A stretch of 64,000 nucleotides of DNA from Sinimarinibacterium sp. NLF-5-8 (lineage in GTDB: Bacteria; Pseudomonadota; Gammaproteobacteria; Nevskiales; Nevskiaceae), in the NCBI RefSeq assembly GCF_010092425.1, contig NZ_CP048030.1, positions 2,367,501 to 2,431,500 on the forward strand, written 5' to 3'. The notes below the pieces were generated by a model, which was not told the origin of the DNA, ran no database searches, and saw nothing but the letters and a program-made list of their open reading frames with translations. Of this stretch, positions 8,818-18,824 are shown one piece after another. A program made the position numbers and the translations under genes. The stretch's first letter is position 1. The number at the start of each line of letters is the position of its first letter.

Positions 8818-10269
8818 ATGGCAAAAAAACACCACCCGACACAAATGGATGCCACACGCCGCCAGCTTTTGGCTGGAATCGCCGGCGGCAGCGTCATTGC
8901 CCTGACCGGCTGCGGCAGCGGCGATGAAGCGGCACAAGCGGCTGCGCGCGCACTCCCCGATCCACAGGACAGCGGCATTGATCACATTGTTGTGGTGATG
9001 ATGGAAAACCGCTCGTTTGATCACTTTTTAGGCTGGGTTGCGGGCGCCGATGGCCGTCAGGCCGGGCTCAGCTATCCCGACCGCGACGGCCATCGCATCG
9101 CCACCTTTCACCTGGCCAGCGACCCCGGCTACGGCTATCAGGGCTGCGGCAAAGAAGATCCCAGTCACAGCTACGCCGGCGGGCGCAGCCACTACAACCA
9201 CGGCGCAATGAATGGCTTTCTCCAGACCGTCGAAACCCCCGGCGATCACTTTCCGGTGGGCTATTACCTGGCCGACGATCTGCCGTTTTACAAAGGCGTG
9301 GCCGAGCACTTCACCCTGTGCGATCGATACTTTTGCGGGATCCTCGCCAGCACCTTTCCCAACCGCGTCTACATGCACGCGGGTCAAACCGATCGGCTCG
9401 ACAATGCCTTTCCGATTGTCCAGCAAGCGCCATCGAACCTGCCGACCATCTGGGATCTGATGGCCGCAAAAGGCCTGCGCGCGCGCTACTACTTTCATGA
9501 CCTGCCCTTTACCGGCCTGTGGGGCGCCAAGCACCTTGCCATCAGCCGTCCCTACGCCCAGTTCCTGCTCGAAGCCAACGCCGGCACCCTGCCCGCGCTG
9601 AGCTATGTCGATCCCTACTTTGCCGTCGCCGTGGGCGAAGAGCCCGGCGCCTCGCGCGACGATCATCCCCACGCCGACATCCGCGACGGACAGGCCTTTC
9701 TCAATCAGGTCTACAACACCCTGCGCGCCAGCCCCAACTGGGAACGCACCCTGCTGATCATCAACTACGACGAATGGGGCGGTTTTTACGACCATGTGGC
9801 ACCGCCGCTGGCGCCGATTTCCGCTGCCGAGGCCGCGCTGGGCAACGATGGCCGACTGGGGTTTCGCGTCCCCTGCGCCATCATCGGCCCGCGCGCGCGC
9901 CGTGGCCATGTGAGCCATTTTCAGTTTGACCCCAGCTCCATTCTCAACCTGATCCGCTGGCGCTTTGGCCTCGGCAACTTATGTGCGCGCGACGACAGCG
10001 CCGCCAACCTTGCCCTGGCGCTGGACTTTGACAATCCCCCCAATCCCGACGCCCCCGCATTCGACGTGCCCACCAGCACCCTGGGCTTTGGCCGCGAATG
10101 CACCACAGGACTGCCACTGGGGCTGCCGTTGACCGAACTGCTCAACCTGCCCCTGGGCGAACTGCGCAACCTGCCCGCCGCCCTGCGCGCCTATGTTGAG
10201 CACAATGCCGAACTGCGCTCACTGCTGGATCTGGCAACGGCCAGCGGATTTGCAGGATCAGGCCCCTGA
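8818..10269 (+). CDS. Phospholipase C/acid phosphatase family protein, Tat-exported
   Basis: Protein of 483 residues. The N-terminus TRRQLLAGIAGGSVIALTGC has a twin-arginine motif and a possible lipobox, so it is exported folded and perhaps lipidated. Phosphoesterase motifs: HIVVVMMENRSFDHFLGW (metal site and nucleophile region), GVAEHFTLCDRYFC, FPNRVYMHAG, and LLIINYDEWGGFYDHV with the C-terminal metal ligands. These are typical of bacterial phospholipase C (PlcN-like) and AcpA proteins. ATG 8818 follows CGAGGAGA. It is divergent from the related Sec-type lipoprotein at 8751. The C-terminal 110 residues contain Leu-rich repeats (GLPLGLPLTELLNLPLGEL) of unknown role. Confidence 0.88.
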   Translation: MAKKHHPTQMDATRRQLLAGIAGGSVIALTGCGSGDEAAQAAARALPDPQDSGIDHIVVVMMENRSFDHFLGWVAGADGRQAGLSYPDRDGHRIATFHLASDPGYGYQGCGKEDPSHSYAGGRSHYNHGAMNGFLQTVETPGDHFPVGYYLADDLPFYKGVAEHFTLCDRYFCGILASTFPNRVYMHAGQTDRLDNAFPIVQQAPSNLPTIWDLMAAKGLRARYYFHDLPFTGLWGAKHLAISRPYAQFLLEANAGTLPALSYVDPYFAVAVGEEPGASRDDHPHADIRDGQAFLNQVYNTLRASPNWERTLLIINYDEWGGFYDHVAPPLAPISAAEAALGNDGRLGFRVPCAIIGPRARRGHVSHFQFDPSSILNLIRWRFGLGNLCARDDSAANLALALDFDNPPNPDAPAFDVPTSTLGFGRECTTGLPLGLPLTELLNLPLGELRNLPAALRAYVEHNAELRSLLDLATASGFAGSGP

Positions 10270-10456
10270 TGCACGCGGATCGCGGTGCAGGCCCATTCAG
10301 GCGTGGAGGCCTGTGGCGATCTGCGGTTTGAAACAAGACCCTTAACGAGAGACGAACCCCAACCGCCCTCCCCACGCGCTCATCCTGTCCTGTCAGGCAA
10401 CCCCCGCGCGCAAAACCCCGCAGCACGCAGACAGGCCGGCGCAGCACGCGCCCAAC

Positions 10457-10492
10457 AAAAAACCGCAGCGTCAAGGTGCGCTGCGGTTTTTT
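10457..10492. terminator. Bidirectional intrinsic terminator
   Basis: AAAAAACCGCAGCG (10457-10470) pairs with CGCTGCGGTTTTTT (10479-10492) around an 8-nt loop, giving a GC stem flanked by an A-tract and a T-tract. It sits between the convergent phospholipase gene and the cytochrome c operon and can serve both. The rest of 10270-10513 shows no gene. Confidence 0.85.
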
Positions 10493-10513
10493 ACGACGAC
10501 GGATGCGTGCGGC

Positions 10514-10849
10514 TTATTTGCCCGGCACCGTGTATTTGGGCGTGTACAGCGGGCCTTTCTGCGCTTCAAAATACTTGGCCAGTGTTTTGATGTCGGCATC
10601 GGAAAGCGATGCCGCCTGCGCAGCCATGATGCCGTTCTTGCGCGCGCCGGAGCGGTATTCCTGCAGGGCGTGTTGCAGATAGTTGGCGTATTGGCCTGCG
10701 AGCACCGGATACGCATCCATGATCGGCTTGGCGCCCCCTTCTCCATGGCAGGCGGCGCAGGCGGCGGCTTTTTCAGGCACGTCCTGGGCGCTGACGGCAA
10801 ACGGGGCAACGGCCAGCAGAGCAACAGCCAACGTCAATGATTTTTTCAT
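10514..10849 (-). CDS. Class I cytochrome c, monoheme
   Basis: Periplasmic protein of 111 residues: signal peptide LTLAVALLAVAPFAVSA, then one heme site CAACH, and a distal Met candidate in GIMAAQAASLSDADI. It resembles one domain of cytochrome c4 or a c553-type electron carrier. ATG 10849 is preceded by AGGAG at 6 nt. It lies 10 bp downstream of a second cytochrome gene with the same layout; the pair form an operon and are probable paralogues. Likely carries electrons between periplasmic enzymes and a terminal oxidase; the partner is unknown. Confidence 0.88.
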   Translation of the reverse strand: MKKSLTLAVALLAVAPFAVSAQDVPEKAAACAACHGEGGAKPIMDAYPVLAGQYANYLQHALQEYRSGARKNGIMAAQAASLSDADIKTLAKYFEAQKGPLYTPKYTVPGK

Positions 10850-10859
10850 GGGTGGCTCC

Positions 10860-11180
10860 TCAGTGCGACGGCGCGGTGGCCAGATATGCGGCGATGTCCG
10901 CAATATCCTGATCCGACAGGCTTTCGGCCTGAGCGTGCATGGTGCCGTGCGGACGCTCGCCGGAACGGTATGCCTTGAGCGCCGCTTCCAGATACGCCGG
11001 ATGCTGGCCTCCAAGCTTGGGTACCCGATAGGTCGGGTAGACGTTGTTGTATTTTTCGATACCGTGGCACCCCAGACAGGTGTCACCTTTGATACGCCCG
11101 GTCACTGCATCGCCTTGCGCGAAAACAGCCGGCGCAGCGAGAACAGCGGCAGCAACCGCACCCCAACGCGCAAACTTCAT
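10860..11180 (-). CDS. Class I cytochrome c, monoheme
   Basis: Periplasmic protein of 106 residues: signal peptide GAVAAAVLAAPAVFA, heme site CLGCH, and TMHAQAESLSDQDIADIAAYL, the distal-Met and C-terminal helix region typical of c4/c553-like domains. Compared with the downstream gene, the blocks YRSGxR--G-M-AQA-SLSD-DI are shared, so the two are likely a tandem duplication. Together they look like a cytochrome c4 split into two single-heme proteins. It is the first gene of the pair; the upstream region 11181-11304 separates it from radC. Confidence 0.87.
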   Translation of the reverse strand: MKFARWGAVAAAVLAAPAVFAQGDAVTGRIKGDTCLGCHGIEKYNNVYPTYRVPKLGGQHPAYLEAALKAYRSGERPHGTMHAQAESLSDQDIADIAAYLATAPSH

Positions 11181-11304
11181 CTTAAGGGACTCCCAATGTG
11201 TGATTCACTTTCCAAACCGCGAAAGGCGCGATATGTTCGGGGAATTACGCGGTGCGGTCAACGCATCCGCCGCATTTCATCCGTAACCGGTGCCGATGGC
11301 GCGG

Positions 11305-11979
11305 TCAGATCCAGCCCCGCTCCGCAAAGCTCACCGGCGCTTCTTCACCCACAACCAGGTGATCGAGCACGCGAATATCCACCAGCGCCAGCGCCTTTTG
11401 CAGCCGTTCGGTCAGCGTGCGATCGGCCTGCGAAGGCTCGGCGCTGCCGCTGGGATGGTTGTGCGCCAGAATCACCGCTGCAGCGTTGCGCTTGAGTGCG
11501 GCCTTGACCACCTCGCGCGGATATACCGCTGCACTGCTCAGCGTGCCGCGCGAAATCTCCTCATAACCCAGCACCCGGTGCTGATAATCCAGATACAGCA
11601 GCGCAAACACTTCATATTCCAGATGCCGCAGCTGCGCGCGCACATAATCGCGCGCCAGTTGTGGCGAACTCAGCACATCACCGCGCGTAAGCTGTTCCGA
11701 CAGATGCCGCCGCGCCATTTCCATCACCGCTTGCAGTTGCACGAACTTGGCCGGCCCCAGGCCCTTGGCCGTGCAAAACTCCTGCTGCGACGCCGACAGC
11801 AGCGCGCGCAAACTGCCAAAGCGCGCCAGCAGGCTGCGCGCCAAATCCACCGCGCTCATGCCCGGCACGCCCACACGCAAAAAAATCGCCAGCAACTCGG
11901 CATCGCTCAGGCTACTGGCGCCCTGCGCAAGCAGCTTTTCGCGCGGCCGTTCATGTGCTGGCCAATCGGTGATCGCCAT
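11305..11979 (-). CDS. radC: RadC family JAB-domain protein
   Basis: Protein of 224 residues starting [16 protein letters not shown], the usual RadC beginning. A helix-hairpin-helix region ([18 protein letters not shown]) precedes the C-terminal metalloprotease-like JAB/MPN domain. The JAMM motif [15 protein letters not shown] is intact, and [17 protein letters not shown] is also typical. It was historically tied to DNA repair, but the biochemical role is unresolved. ATG 11979 has a GGGG stretch upstream; a longer frame reaches 12018 but lacks resemblance. It is divergent from coaBC, the usual arrangement in gammaproteobacteria (radC // coaBC-dut). Confidence 0.93.
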   Translation of the reverse strand: MAITDWPAHERPREKLLAQGASSLSDAELLAIFLRVGVPGMSAVDLARSLLARFGSLRALLSASQQEFCTAKGLGPAKFVQLQAVMEMARRHLSEQLTRGDVLSSPQLARDYVRAQLRHLEYEVFALLYLDYQHRVLGYEEISRGTLSSAAVYPREVVKAALKRNAAAVILAHNHPSGSAEPSQADRTLTERLQKALALVDIRVLDHLVVGEEAPVSFAERGWI

Positions 11980-12076
11980 GGTCTGCCCCCGGTGTTGCCC
12001 GAGGTATAACCATGGCACAGGCGCGCGCGCCGGGTAAGTCTGTCGCAGTGCGCGCGCGCAACGATAGAATGGGCGG

Positions 12077-13330
12077 ATGCAAAACCCTGATTTTTTAACC
12101 CATGCGCTGAATCAGCGCCGCATCGTTTTAGGCGTTTGCGGCGGCATTGCCGCGTACAAAGCGGCTGATCTGGTGCGCCGTCTCAAGGAAGCGGGCGTGC
12201 AAGTGCAAGTGGTGATGACCGACGCCGCCCAGCGCTTTGTCGGTGCGCAGACCTTTCAGGCTGTCTCTGGCCTGCCGGTGCGCAGCTCACTGTGGGATGA
12301 ACACGCCGAAGCGGCGATGGGACACATTGAACTGGCGCGCTGGCCAGATTTGATTTTGATTGCCCCCGCCAGCGCCGACACCCTGGCCAAACTCGCGCAT
12401 GGCCGCGCCGATGACCTGCTCACCACGCTATGCCTGGCCAGCGACAAACCGCTGGCCGTGGCACCGGCGATGAACCGGCTGATGTGGAGCCATCCCGCCA
12501 CCCAGGCCAACGTCGCCACCCTGCGCGCGCGCGGCGTGCATGTGCTCGGCCCCGGCAGCGGCGGTCAAGCCTGTGGCGAAACCGGCGCAGGCCGCATGTG
12601 GGAACCGCTGCAACTGCGCGATGCCGCCGCCCAGCTACTCGCTACTGCATCAACGGCTGCATCGACGGCCGCACCCGCATCCACCGCCCTCAGCGGCGCG
12701 CGCGTGGTGCTCACCGCCGGCCCCACTTGCGAGCCGATTGACCCGGTGCGCTTCATCACCAATCGCTCCTCCGGAAAAATGGGCTATGCCCTCGCCCGCG
12801 CGCTGCAACAAATGGGCGCGCAGGTCACGCTGGTGTCCGGCCCCACCGCGCTGCCCACGCCAGACGGCGTAACGCGCGTGGATGTGAGCAGTGCCGAGCA
12901 AATGCTCAGCGCCGTGCAAAGCGCTGCCGCCGAGGCCGATATCTTGATTGGTGCCGCCGCCGTGGCCGATTACCGCGTGGCTCAAGTGGCCGAGCAAAAG
13001 ATCAAGAAAAACGACGATCAAATCAGCCTGACGCTGGTTAAAAACCCCGACATTCTCAGCACCCTGCGCGCGCAATATCCGCAACTGTTCATCGTTGGCT
13101 TTGCCGCCGAAACCGAAAACCTCACCGAGCACGCGCGCGGCAAGCTGCTGCGCAAAAAGCTCAACCTCATCGCCGCCAACTGGGTCGGCGACGGCAAAGC
13201 CTTTGACCAGGACGACAACGCCCTGACCGTGCTCTGGGACAACGGCGCGCGCGAGCTGCCGCGCGCGCCCAAACCCGAACTCGCGCGCGCGCTGGCGGCG
13301 CTGATTGCCGAGCGTTTTGCGCTGATTTAA
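12077..13330 (+). CDS. coaBC: Bifunctional phosphopantothenoylcysteine decarboxylase/phosphopantothenate-cysteine ligase
   Basis: Makes 4'-phosphopantetheine in coenzyme A synthesis. The N-terminal CoaC flavoprotein domain shows [18 protein letters not shown] and the substrate clamp PAMNRLMW. The C-terminal CoaB ligase domain starts near residue 210 with [20 protein letters not shown], then [12 protein letters not shown], and carries EQKIKKND with the conserved lysine. At 417 residues it is slightly longer than E. coli Dfp because of an Ala/Thr-rich linker ([15 protein letters not shown]) between domains. It heads the coaBC-dut-argB group, as in pseudomonads except that algC is absent between dut and argB. 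Confidence 0.97.
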   Translation: MQNPDFLTHALNQRRIVLGVCGGIAAYKAADLVRRLKEAGVQVQVVMTDAAQRFVGAQTFQAVSGLPVRSSLWDEHAEAAMGHIELARWPDLILIAPASADTLAKLAHGRADDLLTTLCLASDKPLAVAPAMNRLMWSHPATQANVATLRARGVHVLGPGSGGQACGETGAGRMWEPLQLRDAAAQLLATASTAASTAAPASTALSGARVVLTAGPTCEPIDPVRFITNRSSGKMGYALARALQQMGAQVTLVSGPTALPTPDGVTRVDVSSAEQMLSAVQSAAAEADILIGAAAVADYRVAQVAEQKIKKNDDQISLTLVKNPDILSTLRAQYPQLFIVGFAAETENLTEHARGKLLRKKLNLIAANWVGDGKAFDQDDNALTVLWDNGARELPRAPKPELARALAALIAERFALI

Positions 13331-13344
13331 GCCGCTTGATCCCC

Positions 13345-13803
13345 ATGAAAAAAACCATCCAACTCAAGATTCTTGACCCGCGCATTGGCACCGAACTGCC
13401 ACTGCCCGCCTACGCCACCGACGGCGCGGCGGGCCTTGACCTGCGCGCGCTGCTCGATGCGCCACTCACGCTCGAACCCGGCCAAACCACGCTGCTCAAA
13501 ACCGGCCTGGCGATCTACATCGGCGATGCCAATCTCGCCGCCGTGATCCTGCCGCGCTCCGGCCTGGGGCATAAACACGGCATCGTCCTCGGCAACCTCG
13601 TCGGCCTGATCGACTCCGACTACCAGGGCGAGCTGATGGTGTCTTGCTGGAACCGGGGCAGCAGTGCCTTCACCATTGAACCGGGCGAGCGCATCGCCCA
13701 GCTCGTGTTGGTGCCGGTGGTGCAAGCCCGCTTTGATCTGGTTGACCATTTTGAAACCAGCGCGCGCGCCGAAGGTGGTTTTGGCAGCACTGGAACTCAT
13801 TGA
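13345..13803 (+). CDS. dut: Deoxyuridine 5'-triphosphate nucleotidohydrolase
   Basis: Trimeric dUTPase of 152 residues that hydrolyses dUTP to dUMP and pyrophosphate. All five motifs can be seen: [10 protein letters not shown] (1), [10 protein letters not shown] (2), [11 protein letters not shown] (3), [11 protein letters not shown] (4) and the flexible tail [12 protein letters not shown] (5). The tyrosine normally at the base of motif 3 is present. ATG 13345 was preferred over the in-frame TTG at 13336. It lies 14 bp after coaBC, probably in one operon. Confidence 0.97.
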   Translation: MKKTIQLKILDPRIGTELPLPAYATDGAAGLDLRALLDAPLTLEPGQTTLLKTGLAIYIGDANLAAVILPRSGLGHKHGIVLGNLVGLIDSDYQGELMVSCWNRGSSAFTIEPGERIAQLVLVPVVQARFDLVDHFETSARAEGGFGSTGTH

Positions 13804-13809
13804 TTTTGA

Positions 13810-14685
<876 letters not shown>

Positions 14686-14694
14686 TCCGGGCGC

Positions 14695-15630
14695 TCAGGC
14701 GGCGCGCAGCGCCTGACCCATCTGCTGCCCCAGTTTTTGCACGGCCGCGCGCGCTTCGGGAATGGCGCCATCCATGGTGACCATGCCGTGGATCTGATCG
14801 GGCAGTGCGGTGAATTGCACCGGCACGCCAGCGGCCTGCAAACAGTCGCGGTACATCACGCCATCGTCGTGCAGCGGGTCAAAACCGCAGACCAGAATGC
14901 TCGCCGGCGGCAGGTTGGCGTGGCTTTGGGCGTGCAGTGGCGCCAGGCGAAAATCCTGCAACGCTGCGGTGTTGTCGCCCAGATAATGGCCGGCGAAGTA
15001 GCTCATCAGCTTGGCGGTCAGAAAATAGCCTTCGGCGTTGCGCTGGCTGCTGTCGGTGACCTGTGAAAGCTGCACCACCGGATAAATCAGCAGTTGATAC
15101 GCCAACCTGGGTGCGCCTGCATCGCGCGCGAGCAGGGCGATGACGGCGGCAAGGTTGCCGCCCGCCGAATCCCCCGCGACAGCCATGCGTGCGGCATCCA
15201 GATGCAGCGTTTGTGCCTGCCGCGCGATCCATTGCGTGGCCGCCCAGCAATCCTCCACCGCCGCAGGAAAGCGCGCTTCAGGCGCCAGTCGATATTCCAC
15301 CGACGCCACCGCGCAGCCCGAGGCATTGGCCAGCACGCGGCAGAGGGTGTCGTAGGTTTCGATGTCGCCAATGACAAAGCCGCCGCCGTGAAAATACAGA
15401 CACACCGGCAGGGCTTGATCGGCTTGGCTTCCGGCAGGCCGGTACAGCCGCAGGGCGATGCCGTCGGCGCTGTGGTCGCTGACGGCGGCGACGTCGGGTT
15501 TTGGCCCCTGCAATAACAAAAATGCGCCTTTGGATGCGCTGCGTGCGGCGTCCGGCGCCAGGGTGTCCAGCGACGGTGCGCCGGCAATCATGTGCAGCAC
15601 TTTTTGGGCGTTGGCGTTGACGGCGGTCAT
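14695..15630 (-). CDS. Alpha/beta hydrolase, hormone-sensitive lipase (family IV) type
   Basis: Esterase/lipase of 311 residues. The family IV oxyanion motif HGGGF (in LYFHGGGFVIGD) is followed by the nucleophile elbow GDSAGG (VAGDSAGGNLAAV). The acidic residue lies in CGFDPLHDD and the catalytic His in DQIHGMVTM. No signal peptide, so probably cytoplasmic; it likely cleaves short-chain acyl esters. ATG 15630 has GAGGAGAG just upstream. Convergent with argB, and divergent from the large lipoprotein gene at 15861 across a 230-bp gap (15631-15860) in which I see no gene. Confidence 0.9.
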   Translation of the reverse strand: MTAVNANAQKVLHMIAGAPSLDTLAPDAARSASKGAFLLLQGPKPDVAAVSDHSADGIALRLYRPAGSQADQALPVCLYFHGGGFVIGDIETYDTLCRVLANASGCAVASVEYRLAPEARFPAAVEDCWAATQWIARQAQTLHLDAARMAVAGDSAGGNLAAVIALLARDAGAPRLAYQLLIYPVVQLSQVTDSSQRNAEGYFLTAKLMSYFAGHYLGDNTAALQDFRLAPLHAQSHANLPPASILVCGFDPLHDDGVMYRDCLQAAGVPVQFTALPDQIHGMVTMDGAIPEARAAVQKLGQQMGQALRAA

Positions 15631-15860
15631 TTTTGTCTCTCCTCATCCAGATTTTTGAGTGACGCACACTAGCACCGTGTGACGAATCGCGCCCCGCCCG
15701 CCCGGGTAGCGCGCCAACGCTGCGGTTGCCTGCGCGCTCAGGGCTTGCCGCCCCGCCAAAATACGGCGCGCGCGCCAGCCCATGGCGCGATATCTCATTG
15801 TTTGATCAGGCAATCATGCGTAGAACAGTGCGGTCGTCCATTCAGCGGAAAACAACAGCC

Positions 15861-18248
15861 ATGCGCACGCTTTGCCCTTTTCATCGTTACGGTTTGCAGG
15901 CCGCCTGTCTGAGTACGCTGGCCGCTGTCATGCTGGCCGCGTGTTCGAGTTCAGACCCTGCGGCCAGCCCGTCCGGGGTTCTGCCGCCGGGTCAGGTGCA
16001 GACCACCACGCCGCTGCCCAACAGCACGATCAATGTGCTGTCCAACCGCGCGGATCTGGTCAGCGGCGGCGATGTGCTGATTGGCATCGACGCCAGTGCC
16101 GACCAGGTGCAGGCCATCACCCTCAACGGCCTAGATGTGCGCAGCCGGTTTGCGCGCGCGCACGACGGCTCTTTAATGGGTTTGGTGGAAGGGTTGGCGC
16201 TGGGCAAAAACACCCTGCGCGCGCGCCTGGACGATGGCGAGCACAGCATCGAGATCATCAATCACCCCAACAGCGGGCCGATTTTTGCCGGGCCGCAGTT
16301 GCAGCCCTGGGTGTGCGGCAACGCCGATGCGGTGGATGAGCACTGCAACCAGCCGCCGGTGTATGAGTATTTCTACAAGCCAAGCAATCCGCTGGTGGGC
16401 GGTTTCAAGCCGTATGACGTGGATAATCCGCCGAGCGATGTGGCGATGACGACGACCGACACCGGGCAAACCGTGCCGTTCATCCTGCGTCAGGAAACGG
16501 GCTATCAGGACCGCGACCAGTACCGGATCATGGTGCTGTACCAGCCCGGCCAGCCGTGGACGGCGCAGCAGCCGCAGCCGCAGTTCAACCACAAGCTGTT
16601 GATCAACCACGGCGCCTCCTGCGGCGTGGCCTATCGCACTGGCGGTGCGCCCAAGCTCACGCCCAGCGATGATCTGGAAATCCCGGTTTTAGGCATTGAG
16701 ATTCTGCCGTTTGCGCCGCCGATCGATGTGGTCGCCGATGCCACCGAAATCGCCCTGGGGCGCGGCTTTGCATTGATGTCCACCGCGCTGGACAACAGCG
16801 GCCACAACTGCAACGTAGCCCTGCAAGCCGAATCGCTGGTGATGGCCAAAGAGCGCGTCATCGAGCAATACGGCACGCTGCGTTACACCATCGGCCAGGG
16901 CTGCTCCGGCGGTGCGCTGGCGCAGCAACAAATTGCCAACGCCTACCCCGGCATTTATCAAGGCATTTTGCCAACCTGCTCGTTCCCCGATGCCTGGAGC
17001 ACCGCCACCCAGTTTGCCGATTACCATTTGCTGCTGGCGTATTTTCAGGACCCCAGCAAATGGGGCAGCGGTATTGTTTGGCTGCCCACGCAAATGGCCG
17101 ATGTGCAAGGCCATATCACCATCGCCAACTCCATCGTCAGCGAAGCCGCGCAGTTTCATGTGGCGGTGCCCACCGACGATTGCAGCGGCGTGAGCGATGA
17201 CGAGCGCTACCACCCCGATACCAACCCCGGCGGCGTGCGCTGTTCGATTACCGATGCCGCCATCAACCTGCTCGGCCCGCGTCCGCGCGCGCTGTGGAGC
17301 GAACAAGAGCAGGCCATTGGCCGTGGCTTTGCCGGTTTTCCGGTGGATAACGTCGGCGTCCAATACGGCCTCAAAGCCTTGCAAGCGGGCACGATTACCC
17401 CCGCGCAATTTATTGATCTCAATCAAAAAATTGGCGGTATGGACATGGATACCAACCTCACCGAAGAACGCCTTGAAGCGGTGGAACCGGCGCTGTCCAA
17501 CGCCTATCGCACCGGCATGATCAACGTTGGCAACAACCTCAACCAGACCGCGATCATCGACTGTCGCGGCCCCGATCCGGGCTTTTTCCACGACGCCTAT
17601 CGCGCCTACGCCATGCGCGCGCGCCTGGATCGTGAACACGGCAATCACGACAACCAGCTGATCTGGGAAGGGCCGATTCCGATCATCGGTGACAACGAAT
17701 GCGCCAAGCTCAGTTTTACCGCCATGGATCAATGGCTTGAAGCCACCGAACAAGACGCGCGCGCGCTGCCGATTGTCGCCAAGCTCAGCGCCAACAAACC
17801 CGCCGGCCTGGGCGACCGCTGCTACAGCGGCGTTGGCATCAAACTCACCAACGGCACCTGCCCGCGCGCGCCGCTGCCAACACTGCCCTTGCTCGGTGAT
17901 GTCGGCGCCAACGCCGCCGTGGTTGCGCTCTACCAAACCCCGCGCATGATCGCCGGTGACGCCATCAGCACCGATACCAACAAATGCCAGCTCAAACCAC
18001 TCAGCCGCGACGACAACTACGGCCTGATTCCGTTCACCGCAGCGCAGTGGGAGGCACTAGAAAACCTGTTCCCTACCGGCGTTTGCGATTTTTCCAAACC
18101 AGCCGTGAGCTTTAACCCCACGCTGTCCTGGCAGACCTACCAGAACGCCGATCGCTCGGTGATTTACGGCGGCACGCCGATGCCACCGGCCCCCGCACGC
18201 AGTGGCACCGGCTGGGCGAGCAGGAGTTTTGGCGTGTTCGGGGGCTGA
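15861..18248 (+). CDS. DUF6351-like exported lipoprotein
   Basis: Protein of 795 residues with a lipoprotein signal (LAAVMLAAC lipobox followed by Ser-rich linker). It looks like an alpha/beta-hydrolase-type enzyme: GQGCSGGALAQQQIANAYPG has a Gly-x-x-Ser-Gly-Gly elbow and the typical following helix, NHGASCGVAY could form part of the active site, and several Cys suggest disulfides. I believe it belongs to the uncharacterised family DUF6351; the substrate is unknown. ATG 15861 gives the best signal peptide; the open frame continues upstream without resemblance. A strong terminator follows at 18282-18324. Confidence 0.65.
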   Translation: MRTLCPFHRYGLQAACLSTLAAVMLAACSSSDPAASPSGVLPPGQVQTTTPLPNSTINVLSNRADLVSGGDVLIGIDASADQVQAITLNGLDVRSRFARAHDGSLMGLVEGLALGKNTLRARLDDGEHSIEIINHPNSGPIFAGPQLQPWVCGNADAVDEHCNQPPVYEYFYKPSNPLVGGFKPYDVDNPPSDVAMTTTDTGQTVPFILRQETGYQDRDQYRIMVLYQPGQPWTAQQPQPQFNHKLLINHGASCGVAYRTGGAPKLTPSDDLEIPVLGIEILPFAPPIDVVADATEIALGRGFALMSTALDNSGHNCNVALQAESLVMAKERVIEQYGTLRYTIGQGCSGGALAQQQIANAYPGIYQGILPTCSFPDAWSTATQFADYHLLLAYFQDPSKWGSGIVWLPTQMADVQGHITIANSIVSEAAQFHVAVPTDDCSGVSDDERYHPDTNPGGVRCSITDAAINLLGPRPRALWSEQEQAIGRGFAGFPVDNVGVQYGLKALQAGTITPAQFIDLNQKIGGMDMDTNLTEERLEAVEPALSNAYRTGMINVGNNLNQTAIIDCRGPDPGFFHDAYRAYAMRARLDREHGNHDNQLIWEGPIPIIGDNECAKLSFTAMDQWLEATEQDARALPIVAKLSANKPAGLGDRCYSGVGIKLTNGTCPRAPLPTLPLLGDVGANAAVVALYQTPRMIAGDAISTDTNKCQLKPLSRDDNYGLIPFTAAQWEALENLFPTGVCDFSKPAVSFNPTLSWQTYQNADRSVIYGGTPMPPAPARSGTGWASRSFGVFGG

Positions 18249-18281
18249 GGCTGTCGATCGCCTCGCGCCTGGGCGCAAAAA

Positions 18282-18324
18282 CGCAAAAGCCGCGCCATGC
18301 AAAACGCATGGCGCGGCTTTTGCG
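18282..18324. terminator. Strong bidirectional hairpin terminator
   Basis: An 18-bp perfect stem: arm CGCAAAAGCCGCGCCATG (18282-18299), 7-nt loop, complementary arm at 18307-18324. A- and T-rich steps lie near the stem base on both strands. It separates the DUF6351-like gene from the convergent Ala-rich gene. Confidence 0.8.
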
Positions 18325-18352
18325 GGCGTTTGAACGCCCCTTATGACGCCGG

Positions 18353-18805
18353 TTATTCGGCGCTCGCGCCGGCCTTGAGCTTGATGCCACCCAGATTGAC
18401 GTTGGCATCGACGTTGGCCTCGGCATTGGCCGCGCCTTGACCCGCCTGCGCCGCCGCGCCGGTGACATCGCCAACCGCGCCGGTGGTGGCCGACACCGCA
18501 CCGCCGACAACACCCGCCGCGCCCTGAGCCGCAGCTTTTGTTGCCTGCTGGCCTTTCTGATACGCCTGACCGGCTTTGTCATGGCTCTTGTGCGCAGCAT
18601 CCTTGGCCGCCTGGTGACCGGCCTGCATGTGCGCATGCGCGCCGGCTTTGGCGTCGCCCAGCGCCTGCTCACCGGTGGCCCGGGTTTGTGCAACGGCATC
18701 GGTTTGCACTTCCACCTGCGCACCCACATGGGCGTCGTGCGCCATCAGTGCAAACGGCGCCATGGCAACGCTGGCGGCGGCAAACATCTGGTTGAGTTTG
18801 TTCAT
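18353..18805 (-). CDS. Ala-rich exported protein, LEA-like, hypothetical
   Basis: Protein of 150 residues with a signal peptide (FAAASVAMAPFALMA). The mature part is almost entirely Ala, Gly, Gln, Lys, Asp, Thr and Val. It has amphipathic helical stretches (GHQAAKDAAHKSHDKAGQAY) like late-embryogenesis-abundant proteins and a Gly/Ala hinge (GAAGVVGGAVSATTGAVGDV). Such proteins are often disordered and stress-related, but no function can be assigned. ATG 18805 was chosen for the signal peptide; no good ribosome site is visible. It follows the Fur-family gene by 19 bp on the same strand. Confidence 0.6.
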   Translation of the reverse strand: MNKLNQMFAAASVAMAPFALMAHDAHVGAQVEVQTDAVAQTRATGEQALGDAKAGAHAHMQAGHQAAKDAAHKSHDKAGQAYQKGQQATKAAAQGAAGVVGGAVSATTGAVGDVTGAAAQAGQGAANAEANVDANVNLGGIKLKAGASAE

Positions 18806-18824
18806 GGGAGGGTCTTGGGAAAAG

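Noticed and set aside
16689..17936. A 415-codon frame antisense to the DUF6351-like gene
   Set aside because: Low-complexity Gly/Val/Ala composition and complete overlap with a motif-bearing lipoprotein gene; a shadow frame.
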